From: Roseburia sp.
GTDB lineage: Bacteria; Bacillota; Clostridia; Lachnospirales; Lachnospiraceae
DNA length: 64,000 bases
Direction of reading: 5' to 3'
Assembly: GCA_017937095.1 (NCBI GenBank)
Contig: JAGBEG010000010.1
Span: 434,001-498,000 of the forward strand
Position 1 is the first letter of the stretch, and each line of letters opens with the position of its first letter. The translations under genes and the position numbers were made by a program. Shown piece by piece: positions 45,969-54,864 of the stretch. The notes beneath the pieces are model-generated. The model worked only from the letters and a program-made list of their open reading frames with translations, was not told where the DNA came from and searched no databases.

Positions 45969-46325
45969 TTACGCTACTTTGCTTTTTGCCAGTTCTGCAA
46001 GGCTCTTAAAGCCCTCTGCGTCGTTGACTGCCATCTCAGCTAACATCTTACGGTTGATGTCTACGCCGGCTACCTTTAAGCCGTGCATCATCTGGCTGTA
46101 AGAGATTCCGTTCATTCTTGCCGCTGCGTTGATACGTGCGATCCATAACTGACGGAACTGTCTCTTTCTCTCTTTTCTACCTGCATAAGAACTTGTTAAG
46201 GCTCTCATGACAGACTGCTTTGCTACACGGTACTGTTTGGAACGTGCGCCTCTGTAACCTTTCGCTAATTTTAATGTTCTATTATGTCTCTTCTTAGCGC
46301 CTAAGCCGCCTTTTACTCTTGCCAT
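45969..46325 (-). CDS. rplT: Ribosomal protein L20
   Basis: 118 residues, full length, with the typical basic start [30 protein letters not shown] and [21 protein letters not shown] in the C-terminal half. It binds 23S rRNA early in large-subunit assembly and in Firmicutes also binds its own operon leader, repressing the infC-rpmI-rplT transcript. Good AGGAGG-type site (AAGGAGG) is upstream. It is the last gene of the operon. Confidence 0.98.
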   Translation of the reverse strand: MARVKGGLGAKKRHNRTLKLAKGYRGARSKQYRVAKQSVMRALTSSYAGRKERKRQFRQLWIARINAAARMNGISYSQMMHGLKVAGVDINRKMLAEMAVNDAEGFKSLAELAKSKVA

Positions 46326-46349
46326 TTTACAATCCTCCTTAACTTATTC

Positions 46350-46547
46350 CTATAAATATGGTAAAATCTTCTTCATATTCTTAACATTGGTTGCATCCGT
46401 CATCGCCGGCTTGCGAAGATTTCTCTTGGTCTTGGTCGTCTTCTTGGTTAAGATATGTCTCTTGTAAGCTTTATTTCTCTTTAACTTTCCTGTTCCTGTT
46501 ACTTTGAAACGTTTTGCAGCTGCTCTGCTGGTTTTCATTTTTGGCAT
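46350..46547 (-). CDS. rpmI: Ribosomal protein L35
   Basis: 65 residues, full length, basic, with [27 protein letters not shown] and the [18 protein letters not shown] stretch expected of L35. Upstream lies AGGAGG. It sits between infC and rplT in the canonical order. Confidence 0.98.
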   Translation of the reverse strand: MPKMKTSRAAAKRFKVTGTGKLKRNKAYKRHILTKKTTKTKRNLRKPAMTDATNVKNMKKILPYL

Positions 46548-46565
46548 GATATATTCCTCCTTAAA

Positions 46566-47075
46566 TTATGATTTTTTCTCTGCCAACACCATGCTGATGC
46601 TTCTACCTTCAACCTTTGGTGCTTTTTCCACTACTGCTATTTCGCCGAGGCTTGCGGCAAAATCATCCAAAATGTGCTTGCTCGCATTCATGTGAGCCAT
46701 CTCGCGCCCGCGGAAACGCAGTGTAATCTTCACCTTGTCTCCCTTGGTAAGGAACTTCTTCGCGGCGTTCATTTTGGTGTTCAAATCGTTTGAATCGATA
46801 TTTGGTGATAAGCGAATCTCTTTCAGTTCCACCACTTTCTGCTTCTTTCTGGCTTCCTTTTCCTTGCGCGCCAGCTCATATCTGTACTTGCCGTAGTCGA
46901 TAATCTTGCATACCGGTGGCTTTGCGGTTGGAGCAATCTTCACCAGGTCAAGCTCTGCCTCTTCCGCCAGCTTCATGGCTTCCCTTGCTGACATTATGCC
47001 AAGCTGTTCTCCATTCTCTCCAATCAGACGAACTTCCTTATCTCTGATCTGTTCATTAATCATTAACTCGCTAAT
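46566..47075 (-). CDS. infC: Translation initiation factor IF-3, AUU start
   Basis: 169 residues starting with the codon ATT at 47075. The Shine-Dalgarno GGAGG lies 9 bases before it, while the next ATG is too far (21 bases). The product begins with (M)SELMINEQIRDKEVRLIGENGEQLG, the normal start of Firmicute IF-3, and continues with KPPVCKIIDYGKYRYE and the C-terminal domain ending ISMVLAEKKS. IF-3 rejects non-AUG starts, so an AUU start gives autoregulation. It binds the 30S subunit. It leads the infC-rpmI-rplT operon. Confidence 0.94.
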   Translation of the reverse strand: MSELMINEQIRDKEVRLIGENGEQLGIMSAREAMKLAEEAELDLVKIAPTAKPPVCKIIDYGKYRYELARKEKEARKKQKVVELKEIRLSPNIDSNDLNTKMNAAKKFLTKGDKVKITLRFRGREMAHMNASKHILDDFAASLGEIAVVEKAPKVEGRSISMVLAEKKS

Positions 47076-47234
47076 GGTATTATACCTCCAAATAAAAAAG
47101 TGGATAGGCAGACTATCCACTTGCATCATTCAAACTTCGGAACACGATATGTTCGCAATACTTTGAAATATGAACCATGAGTCACGTATTTGTGCTCCGG
47201 TGAGAGTGGATACTCTACTTTGTTTTCTAACAAC
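47076..47234 (-). promoter_or_regulatory. L20-type leader with attenuator upstream of infC
   Basis: The 160-nt leader ends in a strong hairpin: GTGGATA (47120-47114) with TATCCAC (47106-47100) and six T. Near the 5' end AGAGTATCCACT (47216-47205) can pair with AGTGGATAGTCT (about 47121-47110) at 11 of 12 positions, forming an antiterminator. L20 binding should favour termination, as known for the Bacillus subtilis operon. No other ORF fits in this space. Confidence 0.85.
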
Positions 47235-47240
47235 TATTAG

Positions 47241-47269
47241 AATCTATCACAGAATCATTCTGTTGTCAA
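47241..47269 (-). promoter_or_regulatory. Promoter of the infC operon
   Basis: TTGACA (47269-47264), 17 bp, TAGATT (47246-47241). Confidence 0.8.
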
Positions 47270-47329
47270 GAGTTTTTTGTGATTTTCATACTGATTTTTC
47301 ATGCTAAACTGTTACGCTGATTCTGCTTC

Positions 47330-47788
47330 TCACGCTTCATTGCCGCCTGCTCCGTCGCTTATCATCCTGCGGATCGCCTGCTGTTCCTCAAGCGACACCA
47401 GACTCTTTACATCCAGCATGACAATCAGCTCCTTCTGGCAGGAAGCCACGTCGTTAAAGCAGTTCGCCTCCGCATTCATGATCGTCGGCATCGGCAGTAC
47501 CCGCTTGTTCTCTACGTTCACAATCTCCTTGACCTTCTCGACCTCAAGCGCGATCTTCATGCCGCCCACATTGGAAACGACCAGATTCTCCACCGGAAGA
47601 TTCCCAAGTCCGAATCTGGACGCTAAGGAAAATACCGGAACAATCTCGCCATGCAGTCTGATAATTCCCCTGATGTGGCTCGGGGAGGTCGGAACCGTCA
47701 CAACATTCATCCTGTTCTCGATCGACTCTACATCCTGAATCGGAATACCGTAATCCATCCCGTTTAATGAAAATGTCAGTAACTGCAT
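47330..47788 (-). CDS. cheW: CheW-type chemotaxis coupling protein
   Basis: 152 residues with a single CheW domain. The typical features appear: LTFSLNGMDYGIPIQDVESIE at the start, PTSPSHIRGIIRLHGEIVPVFSLASRFG in the middle, and the conserved VLDVKSL-like MLDVKSLVSLEE near the end. CheW couples chemoreceptors to CheA. It has its own promoter (47830-47858) and no adjacent che genes, so it may serve the MCP at 22719-24446 or a separate pathway. The start has AGGGGGA upstream. Confidence 0.93.
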   Translation of the reverse strand: MQLLTFSLNGMDYGIPIQDVESIENRMNVVTVPTSPSHIRGIIRLHGEIVPVFSLASRFGLGNLPVENLVVSNVGGMKIALEVEKVKEIVNVENKRVLPMPTIMNAEANCFNDVASCQKELIVMLDVKSLVSLEEQQAIRRMISDGAGGNEA

Positions 47789-47829
47789 CGTGCATTCCCC
47801 CTGTTTCTATCATGTAAAACACTGTTTTT

Positions 47830-47858
47830 ATTATAGCCCCTTTTGCCGGATTAGGCAA
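47830..47858 (-). promoter_or_regulatory. Promoter of cheW
   Basis: TTGCCT (47858-47853), 17 bp, TATAAT (47835-47830). An inverted repeat TTGCC-N6-GGCAA (47847-47858 region) overlaps its -35. Confidence 0.75.
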
Positions 47859-47860
47859 CC

Positions 47861-47889
47861 TTGACAAGCCCAAAATTCTATCCTATCAT
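47861..47889 (+). promoter_or_regulatory. Promoter of the TrpH-like PHP gene
   Basis: TTGACA (47861-47866), 17 bp, TATCAT (47884-47889). It is back to back with the cheW promoter. Its start near 47896 excludes the upstream ATG at 47898 as a normal start and supports 47970. Confidence 0.72.
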
Positions 47890-47969
47890 TTTATCTGATG
47901 CTTAAAATGGATAACCTATTTGACATAGAAAGCCGTTGCCACACGGCGTTTAGAAAGGATTATAAAATT

Positions 47970-48866
47970 ATGAATCAACGTCTTATCGATCTTCATGTAC
48001 ACTCCACCGAATCGGACGGCACCTTAACGCCGGAGGAAGTCGTTCGCGCGGCGGCCGCAGCAGGACTCTCAGCGATTGCCTTAACGGATCACGATACCGC
48101 TTCCGGCGTTGCCAAGGCGGCGAAGACGGCGGCGGCACTTAGGATTGAACTGATTGCCGGCATCGAGCTCTCCACGGAATACCAGCTTCCCGGTTCCGCC
48201 GGGGGAAAAGAGGTTCACATTGTAGGACTTTTTATTGATCCCGCGCATCCCACGCTTCTTGAAAAGACAAGGGGATTTCGCGAGTGCAGAAATCTGCGCA
48301 ATGAAAAGATGGTTGCCGCCCTGCAAAAGGAAGGCTTTTCCATCACGACGGACGAGCTTATCGCAGCCAACCCGGACAGTGTTATCACACGCGCCAATAT
48401 TGCGCGCTTTCTCTATCAGACCGGGCAGATCAAAAGCGTACAGAAGGCATTTGAAAAATATATCGGCGACGGCTGCCGCTGCTATGTCGGACGCTTTAAG
48501 GTCACTCCGATGGAGGCAGTCGAACTGATTCATGCGGCGGGCGGCGTCGCCGTCCTCGCGCATCCGCTGCTCTATCATCTAAAGCCTGCCGTTTTACAGC
48601 AGCTCATCGACGACCTGAAACAGGCGGGGCTCGACGGGATCGAGGCGGTCTATTCCACCTATACCGCCGCAGACGAACAGTACGTCCGAAAACTTGCAGA
48701 AGAAAACGGGCTTCTCATAAGCGGCGGTTCTGATTTTCACGGTGCGAACAAGCCCGCGATCCAGATCGGCAGCGGTCACGGAAACCTGCGCATTCCCTAT
48801 GAGGTCTTAGACGCCCTGCGCGGCAGACACGTATCACGGATGCAGAATGCCCGCCGGGACGTCTGA
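47970..48866 (+). CDS. PHP-domain phosphoesterase, TrpH/YciV type
   Basis: 298 residues from ATG 47970, with AAAGGAT before it. The PHP metal ligands are clear: DLHVHSTESDGTLTPEE (HxH), ALTDHDT, IAGIELSTEY (Glu), LAHPLLY (His) and GGSDFHGANKP (D-x-H). The closest known group is the TrpH/YciV/RNase AM family of 5'-3' exonucleases or nucleoside 3',5'-bisphosphate phosphatases, and the acting substrate should be short RNA or pAp-like nucleotides. The middle part (about 105-190) is the small helical insert of that family. It is distinct in sequence from the PHP protein of the ECF operon. Confidence 0.88.
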   Translation: MNQRLIDLHVHSTESDGTLTPEEVVRAAAAAGLSAIALTDHDTASGVAKAAKTAAALRIELIAGIELSTEYQLPGSAGGKEVHIVGLFIDPAHPTLLEKTRGFRECRNLRNEKMVAALQKEGFSITTDELIAANPDSVITRANIARFLYQTGQIKSVQKAFEKYIGDGCRCYVGRFKVTPMEAVELIHAAGGVAVLAHPLLYHLKPAVLQQLIDDLKQAGLDGIEAVYSTYTAADEQYVRKLAEENGLLISGGSDFHGANKPAIQIGSGHGNLRIPYEVLDALRGRHVSRMQNARRDV

Positions 48867-48910
48867 ACCGCATTCATCCATACCGCATACCGGATGCTTC
48901 TGCGTTTTTT

Positions 48911-48936
48911 GAGCCGGCACATAACCGTGCCGGCTC
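48911..48936. terminator. GC-rich hairpin between the convergent PHP and Cof-phosphatase genes
   Basis: GAGCCGGCAC (48911-48920) pairs perfectly with GTGCCGGCTC (48927-48936). The plus strand has TCTTA, with only a weak T-run, so it ends transcription with modest confidence. Confidence 0.6.
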
Positions 48937-48945
48937 TCTTATATC

Positions 48946-49758
48946 CTACAGTATGAACTTCTCGATGACTTCCGCAATCGCATCATGGTTGTTATCCAGC
49001 TCTGTGATATAATCTGCGGCATCTTTTACCTCCTGAATGCCGTTCTTCATGGCAATGCCCACATGCGCCGCCTCGAGCATCGAAATATCATTCTGCTCGT
49101 CTCCCACTGCAATCGTGCTCTCCTCTGGCATATTAAGCATCCTCGTCAGATACTCAACGCCCGTTCCCTTGCTCGTATCAAGCGGGCAATATTCCAGATA
49201 TTCCCTGCAGGAGAAAAAGCTGTTGCATTTTCCCTTTTCCCAGCGAAGGTTATCCTTCTGGAATTTCTCCAGACGCTTTTCATCCTTTAAGTCGATCAGA
49301 AGCACTTTCTGCGGCTCTTCTTCCAGCATATCCAACACATTGGGGGAAAGCTTATAGGACAGTCCTGATTTCTTCCGGTAATAATCGAGTTCCTTCGTGT
49401 GTTTTCTGGTAATGATGTCCATGTTGTTGTAAGTCTGTACATAAATCCCGGCTCTGGCAGCGCGCTCAAAGATTCCCTCCACAACGTCGATCGGTATGGA
49501 GCGCTTAAGCAGCGCCCGGTCTGCGGCACAGTCATACAGGACAGCTCCGTTAAATGCCACCATATAACAGCCGGGGCGCGTCAGTCCCAGTTCTCTCGCC
49601 ACCACTCTGCCGCTCTCCACCGGACGTCCGGTTGCAAGCGCAATGTAGTGCCCGGCATTAAGCATCTTCTGGATTGCCTCTTTGTTCCGCTCGGATACCG
49701 TCTTGTCATCCCTGAGCAATGTCGCATCCATGTCTACAAATAGTATCTTATTGTTCAT
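48946..49758 (-). CDS. Cof-type HAD-superfamily phosphatase
   Basis: 270 residues of the HAD-IIB (Cof) type. Catalytic Asp motif I FVDMDATLLRDDKTVS, motif II LATGRPVESG with Thr, motif III Lys in the SKGTGVEYL region, and motif IV VGDEQNDISML. A cap domain lies between motifs II and III. These enzymes dephosphorylate sugar phosphates or pyridoxal phosphate. It is the last gene after ppk1 (61 bp gap). Confidence 0.93.
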   Translation of the reverse strand: MNNKILFVDMDATLLRDDKTVSERNKEAIQKMLNAGHYIALATGRPVESGRVVARELGLTRPGCYMVAFNGAVLYDCAADRALLKRSIPIDVVEGIFERAARAGIYVQTYNNMDIITRKHTKELDYYRKKSGLSYKLSPNVLDMLEEEPQKVLLIDLKDEKRLEKFQKDNLRWEKGKCNSFFSCREYLEYCPLDTSKGTGVEYLTRMLNMPEESTIAVGDEQNDISMLEAAHVGIAMKNGIQEVKDAADYITELDNNHDAIAEVIEKFIL

Positions 49759-49819
49759 AACGATTCCCCCTTCTAGCCGCTTCCTCTTCCGTCATTTGAT
49801 ATCGCCGCAGCGATATGGT

Positions 49820-51976
49820 TTATTCTGCAGGCTCTGCCGGAACAAATACCCTGTCATGATATACATGATCCTGCTTTGGTACTGCCGCAGCAGCCTCCTT
49901 ACAGAACTGCTCCTGGGAATTTACAAGAACCTTTCCCCTTTTATCTATTTTCTCATAATATCCGTCAGATTTCAATACATGAGCCTTCATATTGTCAGAT
50001 AATTCTACGTCAAGAATATGTTTTACCTGTTCTTTTATCTTATCGTCCAGCACCGGAAACAAAATTTCCACACGGCGGTCCAGATTACGCGGCATCCAGT
50101 CCGCACTTCCCATATAGACTTCCCCGTCCCCGTCGTTCAGGAAAAAGAAGATACGGCTGTGCTCTAAGAAATTGCCGACGATCGAGCGCACTCTGATATG
50201 CTCGCTCACACCCGGGATTCCGACTTTCAGGCAGCAGATGCCGCGGACAACGAGATCGATCTCCACGCCTGCGGCAGAAGCCTCGTAAAGCGCCGCAATG
50301 ATTCCCTCGTCACACAGGGAGTTCATCTTCGCAACGATCCGCGCAGGCTTCCCCTCCCTTGCATGCTTCGTCTCACGCTCAATCAGCCGCATAAAACGGG
50401 AGCGCAGCCAGATCGGTGCAAGCACCAGACGGTTCCATGAAAGCGGCTCCGAATAACCGGAGAGCATATTAAATACCGCTGTGGCGTCCTCGCCGATTCC
50501 CTCGTCACAGGTAAAGATACCGCAGTCCGTATAAAGCTTCGCGGTAGAATCATTGTAGTTGCCCGTGCCAAGGTGCACATAACGGCGGATTCCGTCCTCC
50601 TCGCGGCGCACGACAAGCGCAATCTTGCTGTGCGTCTTTAAGCCTACAAGTCCGTAAATTACATGACATCCCGCCTGCTCAAGCTTCTTCGCCCAGACAA
50701 TATTATTCTCCTCATCAAACCGCGCCTTAAGCTCCACCAGAACAGAAACCTGCTTGCCATTCTCCGCCGCCTGCGCGAGTGAGGCGATAATCGGGGAATT
50801 GCCGCTGACGCGGTAGAGCGTCTGCTTGATGGCGAGCACATCCGGATCGACAGACGCCTGCCTGATGAAATCCACGACCGGGTCAAAAGTCTGATACGGG
50901 TGGTGCAGCAGAATATCGCCCTCCCTTATCGTTGCAAACAAATCCGCCCCCGGCTCGATCTGCGGCACTCTCTGCGGCTTATACGGCGCATAACGCAGAT
51001 CGTCGCAGCCCGGCAGACCATACATCTTCATCAAAAAGGTCAGATCGATCGGACCGGAAATCGGATAAATATCTTCCTCGGCGACTTTTAATTCATCCTT
51101 CAGGAAACGAAGCAGCTTCTTGTTGATGGAAGACTCCACCTCAAGACGGATCACCTCTCCCCACTGACGCATCTTAAGCTGCTTTTGAATCTCCTTTAAG
51201 AGATCCGCCGCCTCGTCCTCGTCGATGGTGAGGTCTGCATTTCGCATCACACGGTAGGGGTGCGCACAGAGCACCTTGTAATTTAAGAACAACTGATCGA
51301 TATTCTTCTCGATGATCTGTTCCAGCAGGATAAACGTCTGGCACATCCTCACCCCGTTATCCTCCGCCGGATTGGCAGGAATCTGTACGAGACGCGGAAG
51401 AACCCCCGGCACCTGTACGGTCGCGAACTCGACCGCCTCCTTATGCTTCTCGTCCTTCTTGCTGGAAAGCAGCGCCGCGATATTAAGCGTCTTGTTCCGG
51501 ATCAGCGGAAACGGCCGTGAAGCATCCACTGCCATCGGCGTGAGCACCGGATAGACGCTTTCCGCAAAATAGCGGTCGACGAACGCCGACTGCTCTTCGG
51601 TCAGGTCCTCATACTTTTCTACAATATGAATATTATTTGCCTCCATCAGCGGCACAAGCGAACGGTTGTAGGTGCTGTACTGACTGTCCACCAGTTCCTT
51701 CGTCCGCGCGCTGATCGCCGCAAGCTGCTCCTCCGCCGTCATCCCGGCGATATCCTTCTTGCGGTAATCCGCATGCACCATATCCTTCAGCGACGCAACG
51801 CGCACCATGAAAAACTCATCCAGATTCGAAGATGTGATGCTGACGAACTTAAGACGCTCCAATAGCGGAATACTCTTATCCTTCGCCTCACTGAGCACTC
51901 TGCCCTCAAATTTCAGCCAGCTTAATTCGCGGTTCTCGTAATATTCCGGCAGATGAAATTCTTTTTTCTTCTCCAT
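49820..51976 (-). CDS. ppk1: Polyphosphate kinase 1
   Basis: 718 residues, normal for PPK1. Motifs: N-terminal ENRELSWLKFEGRVLSEA, SNLDEFFMVRVASLKD, the HKD-like phospho-histidine region LKTHSKIALVVRREEDGIRRYVHLGTGNYNDSTAKLYTD, and the second histidine region RVRSIVGNFLEHSRIF. It reversibly transfers the ATP gamma-phosphate to polyphosphate. It starts 23 bp after a Ppx/GppA-type gene, forming a synthesis/degradation pair. The start has GGAGG-like AGGAAA upstream. Confidence 0.96.
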   Translation of the reverse strand: MEKKKEFHLPEYYENRELSWLKFEGRVLSEAKDKSIPLLERLKFVSITSSNLDEFFMVRVASLKDMVHADYRKKDIAGMTAEEQLAAISARTKELVDSQYSTYNRSLVPLMEANNIHIVEKYEDLTEEQSAFVDRYFAESVYPVLTPMAVDASRPFPLIRNKTLNIAALLSSKKDEKHKEAVEFATVQVPGVLPRLVQIPANPAEDNGVRMCQTFILLEQIIEKNIDQLFLNYKVLCAHPYRVMRNADLTIDEDEAADLLKEIQKQLKMRQWGEVIRLEVESSINKKLLRFLKDELKVAEEDIYPISGPIDLTFLMKMYGLPGCDDLRYAPYKPQRVPQIEPGADLFATIREGDILLHHPYQTFDPVVDFIRQASVDPDVLAIKQTLYRVSGNSPIIASLAQAAENGKQVSVLVELKARFDEENNIVWAKKLEQAGCHVIYGLVGLKTHSKIALVVRREEDGIRRYVHLGTGNYNDSTAKLYTDCGIFTCDEGIGEDATAVFNMLSGYSEPLSWNRLVLAPIWLRSRFMRLIERETKHAREGKPARIVAKMNSLCDEGIIAALYEASAAGVEIDLVVRGICCLKVGIPGVSEHIRVRSIVGNFLEHSRIFFFLNDGDGEVYMGSADWMPRNLDRRVEILFPVLDDKIKEQVKHILDVELSDNMKAHVLKSDGYYEKIDKRGKVLVNSQEQFCKEAAAAVPKQDHVYHDRVFVPAEPAE

Positions 51977-51999
51977 ATACTTTCCTCCATGTCAGTCAC

Positions 52000-53532
52000 T
52001 TAGTAGACACGCTTTTCTTTTATGACCGGTTTGACCGAAAAAACTCTCTCAAAATATGCGGTCTTGGAATCAAACAGCGCCTTCTCCAGCGCGATGTCCT
52101 CTCCCGTCTCTATCGTAATTACAAGCTCCTTGCCCCGAAGCTGCGCTTTTACATTCTTGAACTTCTGTCTGTGGCTTCGGTCCATCGCATTCGATACACG
52201 TAAGATGGCGGACAGCTTCGCAACGGTCAGATAGCTGTCGTGATCCAGGCACTCCGCCAGTTCCTCATACTCCGCAAGCGGATAGGTATTGTAGAGCACA
52301 GTGTACGCCACGATCTCGCGCTCAAGATGCGACAGACCGATGATCTCGGACGCCATGATAATCTCATAAGCGCTCTGCGGCGCATTCGAAAAGCTGATAT
52401 ATTTCCCACAGTCGTGCAGAATCGCCGCGACCTTAAGGAGCAGCCGCTCCCGTTTTCCAAGTCCATGCTGCTTCTTCATCGTATCAAAAATCAGCGTTGC
52501 CATCTGTGTGAGCGCATCAATGTGCGGCGAGTAGCTCATGTACCGCCTGGAAAGGCTCTCCGCCGCCGAGATAATATCCAGATCAAAATCATGCGGCGAC
52601 TTGTATATGTGGTTCCGCAGCGAATAATCACAGGCGATTCCGTCGCTCACGCTGACACCCGGCGCCCACAGGTCATGCGCCCCAAGTTCCTTTGCCATGC
52701 ATTTGCAGATGATGATATAGGGAACGATCAACGGATCGCTCTCATTGGAAAGTCCAAGTTCCCCGGTAATCTCCTCTAAGCTCTTCTTCCCAAGCTCCTC
52801 CAGAAACCGGATAAACTTCGCAATATCCACGGTATTCTCATCGTGTTTCCTATCCATCTTCTGCACAAGCTCCGAGACATAATCGCCGATGATGATCAGA
52901 TATTCGATTTTCTGATTCTCCAGATACATCGCCTTGAATACCTCAAGCTCCTTTACGACCATCTCCTCGATCTGAAGCTCATACTGCGCCAGATTGCGGC
53001 TCTTCTTAGATAGCTGTTCGCGCATGCGCATCGTGCCCAGTCCCAGATGCTGTGTCGTCAGCACCTTTCCCCTGGAAAAAACCGTAATCTGAAGCCCTGC
53101 TCCGCCCACATCCACAACAGCGGCGCTTCTCTCGATAAAGCTTTCAAATTCCTCCTGCATCGCCATGGACTTATAGCTGATGAAGCGGTGTTCGGAATTG
53201 CTTAAAACATGCACGAAAAGCCCGGTGCGTATCTTGATCTGATCCAGAATAAACAATTCGTTGCTGACGTCGCGGAGCACCGCCGCCGCATACGCCTCAT
53301 AGTCATCGACGCGGTATTCCTTCATGATCTGCGTAAATTCCCTGAGTGTCTCGCAGAGCGCCTCCACAAGTTCATACCCGATACTTCCCTTGGAATAAGC
53401 ATCCGTCCCAAGTTCAATTCTCCTGCGCACATAATCAATGGTGCGCATTTTCTTCTTCGCAGACAATTCAAATATCTTAAGACTCACCTCATAGGAACCG
53501 ATATAGATTGCCGCAAACGTGTGAATTGTCAT
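52000..53532 (-). CDS. Ppx/GppA phosphatase with C-terminal HD domain
   Basis: 510 residues. The N-terminal half is an exopolyphosphatase/GppA-type ASKHA fold: AAIYIGSYEVSLKIFEL, the VVDVGGAGLQITVFSRG loop, and HLGLGTMRMREQ. The C-terminal part (about 315-480) is a HD-superfamily domain with AAILHDCGKYISF, where His and Asp are in place. Such Ppx2-like proteins hydrolyse polyphosphate or (p)ppGpp-related nucleotides. It stands 21 bp after the AAA gene and 23 bp before ppk1, suggesting joint control of polyphosphate levels. Confidence 0.9.
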   Translation of the reverse strand: MTIHTFAAIYIGSYEVSLKIFELSAKKKMRTIDYVRRRIELGTDAYSKGSIGYELVEALCETLREFTQIMKEYRVDDYEAYAAAVLRDVSNELFILDQIKIRTGLFVHVLSNSEHRFISYKSMAMQEEFESFIERSAAVVDVGGAGLQITVFSRGKVLTTQHLGLGTMRMREQLSKKSRNLAQYELQIEEMVVKELEVFKAMYLENQKIEYLIIIGDYVSELVQKMDRKHDENTVDIAKFIRFLEELGKKSLEEITGELGLSNESDPLIVPYIIICKCMAKELGAHDLWAPGVSVSDGIACDYSLRNHIYKSPHDFDLDIISAAESLSRRYMSYSPHIDALTQMATLIFDTMKKQHGLGKRERLLLKVAAILHDCGKYISFSNAPQSAYEIIMASEIIGLSHLEREIVAYTVLYNTYPLAEYEELAECLDHDSYLTVAKLSAILRVSNAMDRSHRQKFKNVKAQLRGKELVITIETGEDIALEKALFDSKTAYFERVFSVKPVIKEKRVY

Positions 53533-53553
53533 AAACTCCCCCTCTTTTCCCTG

Positions 53554-54846
53554 TTATTGTCTTCCGAGCAGATAATTGATGAACTGCTGGGCTGTTCTGC
53601 CGGATAATCCGCCATGTGAAAGTTCCCATTTGTTCGCCTCTAAAAGCAGTTCTTCCGTCTCCATCTGCACCTGATATTTCTCCGCCAGAGCCGTCACGAT
53701 CTTCTGGAACTCTTTCTTGTCCGGCGCGCCGTAATAGATCGTAACGCCAAAACGCGCGTACAAAGAAAGCTTTTCCTGTACCGTATCCGAGGTGTGCATA
53801 TCCTCGCGTACCTCTTCCTTATCGGAAAACTTCTCACGGATTAAGTGTCTTCGGTTAGAGGTCGCGTAAATGAGCACATTGTCCGGCTTCTTCTCAAGCC
53901 CTCCTTCAATCACAGCCTTCAGATACTTGTATTCGATTTCAAACTCTTCAAACGAGAGATCATCCATATATATGATAAATTTGTAATTCCGATTCTTGAT
54001 CTGTGCAATCACATCATTCAAATCGCCAAACTGATGCTTGTAAATCTCAATCAGACGCAGTCCCCTGTCATAATACTGGTTTGCAATTGCCTTGATGCTC
54101 GTGGACTTTCCGGTTCCCGCATCTCCGTAAAGCAGACAGTTGTTCGCCTCCCTGCCGTTTACAAAGGCCTCCGTATTGTCGATCAGCTTCTGCTTTGCAA
54201 GCTCATAGCCCACCAGATCATCCAGCCTTACATGGGCGATATTGGTAATCGGAATAATCCTTGCGCCGTCTTCGGCGTGCGCTACTCTAAATGCCTTGTG
54301 CAGCCCGAGCTTGCCGACGCCAAATTCCCGGTAAAAGTCCGTCACGGCATCCTTAAATTCCTCTGCACTTCCCGCGCTCTCAAGATGTGACGTAAGTTCC
54401 GCAATCCGGTCCCTGATGCGCCTGTTAAACAGCTTACCGCTGTTTTCCGGCGCCTCGTAGTGCAGGATTGCATCCATGCAGTCCACCGCAAAATAGTCCC
54501 CAAGCTGCCCAAGATCAAAATCGAACAGATCCTTCATGATTGCAAAATCATGCAGCGCGACGGCGTTGATCGAGCCTTCTACCGCTCCGCGTATCTCACA
54601 TGCGCAGCTATAAGCGTTCTCATTGTTCACCAGAAGAAACGCGAGAAAGCTGTGCCAGAGATTGCCGGAAAATCCGTGGCTCGCCGCAAGCTCCATCAGC
54701 CGCTTCATACACTCGTAGAACAGTCCCTCTATGTCCTCCCTGTTGTAATACCCGTTCTGATAATTTTCCATGACCCATGTAAAATCATAGAACAGCTTTC
54801 CGTTTTCAAATTCCTTATAGAGAATTAAATTCTTTGTACTTTTCAT
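53554..54846 (-). CDS. AAA ATPase, DUF815 family
   Basis: 430 residues from ATG 54846, with GGAG six bases upstream; a GTG four codons before it is less likely. N-terminal ~180 residues are helical; then a P-loop ATPase domain begins: Walker A LLYGDAGTGKSTSI, Walker B FIIYMDDLSFEEFE, followed by ATSNRRHLIREKF. DUF815 proteins are single-copy AAA+-type ATPases of unknown function, possibly loaders for another protein. It begins 18 bp after pheA and precedes the Ppx and ppk1 genes, so it is in the same operon. Confidence 0.88.
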   Translation of the reverse strand: MKSTKNLILYKEFENGKLFYDFTWVMENYQNGYYNREDIEGLFYECMKRLMELAASHGFSGNLWHSFLAFLLVNNENAYSCACEIRGAVEGSINAVALHDFAIMKDLFDFDLGQLGDYFAVDCMDAILHYEAPENSGKLFNRRIRDRIAELTSHLESAGSAEEFKDAVTDFYREFGVGKLGLHKAFRVAHAEDGARIIPITNIAHVRLDDLVGYELAKQKLIDNTEAFVNGREANNCLLYGDAGTGKSTSIKAIANQYYDRGLRLIEIYKHQFGDLNDVIAQIKNRNYKFIIYMDDLSFEEFEIEYKYLKAVIEGGLEKKPDNVLIYATSNRRHLIREKFSDKEEVREDMHTSDTVQEKLSLYARFGVTIYYGAPDKKEFQKIVTALAEKYQVQMETEELLLEANKWELSHGGLSGRTAQQFINYLLGRQ

Positions 54847-54864
54847 CTTATGCTCCACCCTGCA

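Noticed and set aside
47301-47738. 145-codon frame on the plus strand opposite cheW.
   Set aside because: Shadow of cheW, which has its own motifs, promoter and ribosome binding site.
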